Translations under genes and position numbers: made by a program
Notes under the pieces: model-generated
The model's database searches: none
Seen by the model: only the letters and a program-made list of their open reading frames with translations
Told to the model about the DNA's origin: nothing
NCBI GenBank assembly: GCA_025935655.1
Contig: JAICUV010000137.1
Coordinates: 1 to 8,912, forward strand
DNA: 8,912 nucleotides
Origin: Chloroflexota bacterium
GTDB lineage: Bacteria > Chloroflexota > Limnocylindria > Limnocylindrales > CSP1-4
Direction: 5' to 3'
Shown: piece by piece, positions 7,790 to 8,912 of the stretch
Numbering within the stretch: position 1 is the stretch's first letter
Layout of the letters: the number at the start of each line of letters is the position of its first letter

Positions 7790-8590
7790 ATGGCCGACGC
7801 CGACGCCATCCGGGACGCCGGCCTCCCGGTATCCCTCGGGACGCCCGAGGCCGAGCCGCCCGCGTCCGCCCCCGCCCCCGCGCCTGGGGCCTCCGCGACC
7901 GCGGAGATGACGCTCGTCGATCACCTGACCGAGCTCCGCGACCGCCTGATCAAGATCGTGCTCGCCGTCGCGGTGACGTCCGCCATCGGCTTCTACTTCA
8001 CGACGCCGATCATCGGCCTCCTCGTCGCCCCGCTGCCCAACGAGCAGCTCCAGTTCACCGGCGTGGGCGACGCGTTCTTCATCAACGTCAAGATCGCGAT
8101 CGTGGTCGGGATCATCCTCGCGATGCCGGTGATCCTCTACCAGTTGTGGGCGTTCGTCGCCCCCGGGCTCACCGACGATGAGCGACGGACGGTCCGCCCG
8201 TGGATCCCCATCGCCCTCGTGTTCTTCGCGATGGGCGTCTCGATCGCCTACGTGATCATGCCGTTCGCGGTCCAGTTCCTGCTGCAGTTCTCCAGCCAGT
8301 ACCTCAACCCGCTGATCACGGCCGGGCCGTACTTCGACTTCGTGACCATGCTGTTCCTCGTGTTCGGCCTGATCATGGAGTTCCCGATCCTGCTGTACGG
8401 GCTGTCGCGGGTCGGGATCGTGACGTCCAAGCGGCTCTCGGACTCCCGGCGGATGGCGATCCTCGCGATCGCGATCTTCGCGGCCGCGGCCACCCCCGGC
8501 GGCGACCTGGTGAGCCCGTTCGTGCTCGGGGTGACCATGTACGTGCTGTTCGAGGGGACGATCGTGGCCATCCGCCGCAGCGGGAAGTAG
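7790..8590 (+). CDS. tatC: Sec-independent protein translocase protein TatC
   Basis: TatC is the polytopic membrane receptor that recognises twin-arginine signal peptides. The 266-residue product has an Ala/Pro-rich N-terminal extension (1-39), then the cytoplasmic signature HLTELRDR (45-52) used in signal recognition. Six membrane segments follow: about 54-72, 96-122, 137-160, 183-205, 223-235 and 240-260. Family motifs include PVILYQLWAFVAPGL (113-127), FGLIMEFPI (192-200) with the conserved Glu197, and ATPGGDLVSPF (234-244). The tail is short and basic (IRRSGK). The core starts at Met40 (ATG at 7907), so a shorter start is possible. I keep the ATG at 7790 because it lies 20 bases after tatA and leaves no large gap, although neither ATG has a good ribosome-binding site. 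rapZ follows after eight bases. Confidence 0.93.
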   Translation: MADADAIRDAGLPVSLGTPEAEPPASAPAPAPGASATAEMTLVDHLTELRDRLIKIVLAVAVTSAIGFYFTTPIIGLLVAPLPNEQLQFTGVGDAFFINVKIAIVVGIILAMPVILYQLWAFVAPGLTDDERRTVRPWIPIALVFFAMGVSIAYVIMPFAVQFLLQFSSQYLNPLITAGPYFDFVTMLFLVFGLIMEFPILLYGLSRVGIVTSKRLSDSRRMAILAIAIFAAAATPGGDLVSPFVLGVTMYVLFEGTIVAIRRSGK

Positions 8591-8598
8591 CGAGCGTC

Positions 8599-8912
8599 GT
8601 GCACGACGGCCTGACCACCATCCCCGATCCGTCCTCCGACGACGGCCGCAGCCTCCCCGACGAGCCGCCGATGGAGGTCGTCGTGGTCACGGGGCTCTCG
8701 GGGGGCGGCAAGACGGCCGCCGCGAAGCTGTTCGAGGACCTGGGCTACGTCGTCGTCGACAACCTGCCGGGCGAGCTCCTGCGCGACCTCGCCGACCTCA
8801 TCACCACGGATCCCCAGCGCTTCGCGCGCACGGCGATCGTGCTCGACGTGCGGGCCGGCGATGTCCCGCTGGCGTTCGGGGCGATGCGCGGCGCGCTCGA
8901 GGGACGGGGCAT
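8599..8912 (+). CDS. rapZ: RNase adapter RapZ / P-loop nucleotide-binding protein, N-terminal part (3' end outside window)
   Basis: The open frame matches the N-terminus of the RapZ (YvcJ) family, P-loop NTPases known as RNase E adapters controlling amino-sugar synthesis in enterobacteria and as nucleotide-binding proteins of less clear role in Gram-positive bacteria. The Walker A motif GLSGGGKT is at 8692-8715 and the family signature FEDLGYVVVDNLP ends at 8769, followed by the usual LLRDLADLI helix. LDVRAGD (near 8841-8861) matches the next family motif. Two starts are possible: GTG at 8599, eight bases after the tatC stop with a weak GGGAAG at 8582-8587, or ATG at 8671, which begins four residues before the first strand VVTGLSG. 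The first adds a 24-residue acidic, Pro-rich extension. I list the longer form because of its operon spacing. The window ends before the C-terminal domain. Confidence 0.92.
   Translation, partial: MHDGLTTIPDPSSDDGRSLPDEPPMEVVVVTGLSGGGKTAAAKLFEDLGYVVVDNLPGELLRDLADLITTDPQRFARTAIVLDVRAGDVPLAFGAMRGALEGRG

Overview
The window is a strongly GC-rich bacterial chromosome segment, almost fully coding, with every recognisable gene on the + strand. It holds the 3' end of uvrC, then secD, secF, recJ, a membrane-anchored TolB-like beta-propeller gene, pyrF (type 2), tatA, tatC and the 5' end of rapZ. Gene content, separate secD and secF, a type 2 PyrF and abundant Ala/Ser/Pro-rich linkers suit a high-GC Gram-positive-type or Chloroflexota lineage. 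A Limnocylindria-like Chloroflexota member is my best guess, but this is an inference from sequence style, not from a phylogeny.

Layout. Bases 1-506 encode the UvrC C-terminus (nucleotide excision repair). A 55-bp gap with a TATCAT box leads into secD (562-1941). secF overlaps the end of secD by 8 bp. A strong GC hairpin (3211-3240) just after the secF stop, then about 95 bp without a gene, separates this unit from recJ (3336-5216). recJ overlaps the TolB-like gene by ATGA (5213-5216), and pyrF follows six bases after the TolB-like stop. A 55-bp gap with a possible extended -10 and purine-rich ribosome-binding sequences precedes tatA (7407-7769). A perfect 14-bp palindrome lies between tatA and tatC (7790-8590), and rapZ starts eight bases after tatC and runs off the window.

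Function. Two export machineries sit close together: the SecDF proton-driven booster of Sec translocation and a minimal two-component TatAC system for folded proteins. Around them are DNA repair (UvrC, RecJ), pyrimidine synthesis (PyrF) and a P-loop regulator (RapZ). uvrC and rapZ are close neighbours in many high-GC Gram-positive genomes, so the sec-recJ-pyrF-tat block looks like material lying between two members of a familiar cluster.

I see no defence system, mobile element, CRISPR array or RNA gene. The region is essentially housekeeping. The points most worth a second look are the roughly 105-residue Ala/Ser/Pro insertion inside the external domain of SecF, the hairpins after secF and between tatA and tatC, probable leaderless starts, and the unidentified propeller protein locked into the recJ-pyrF unit.
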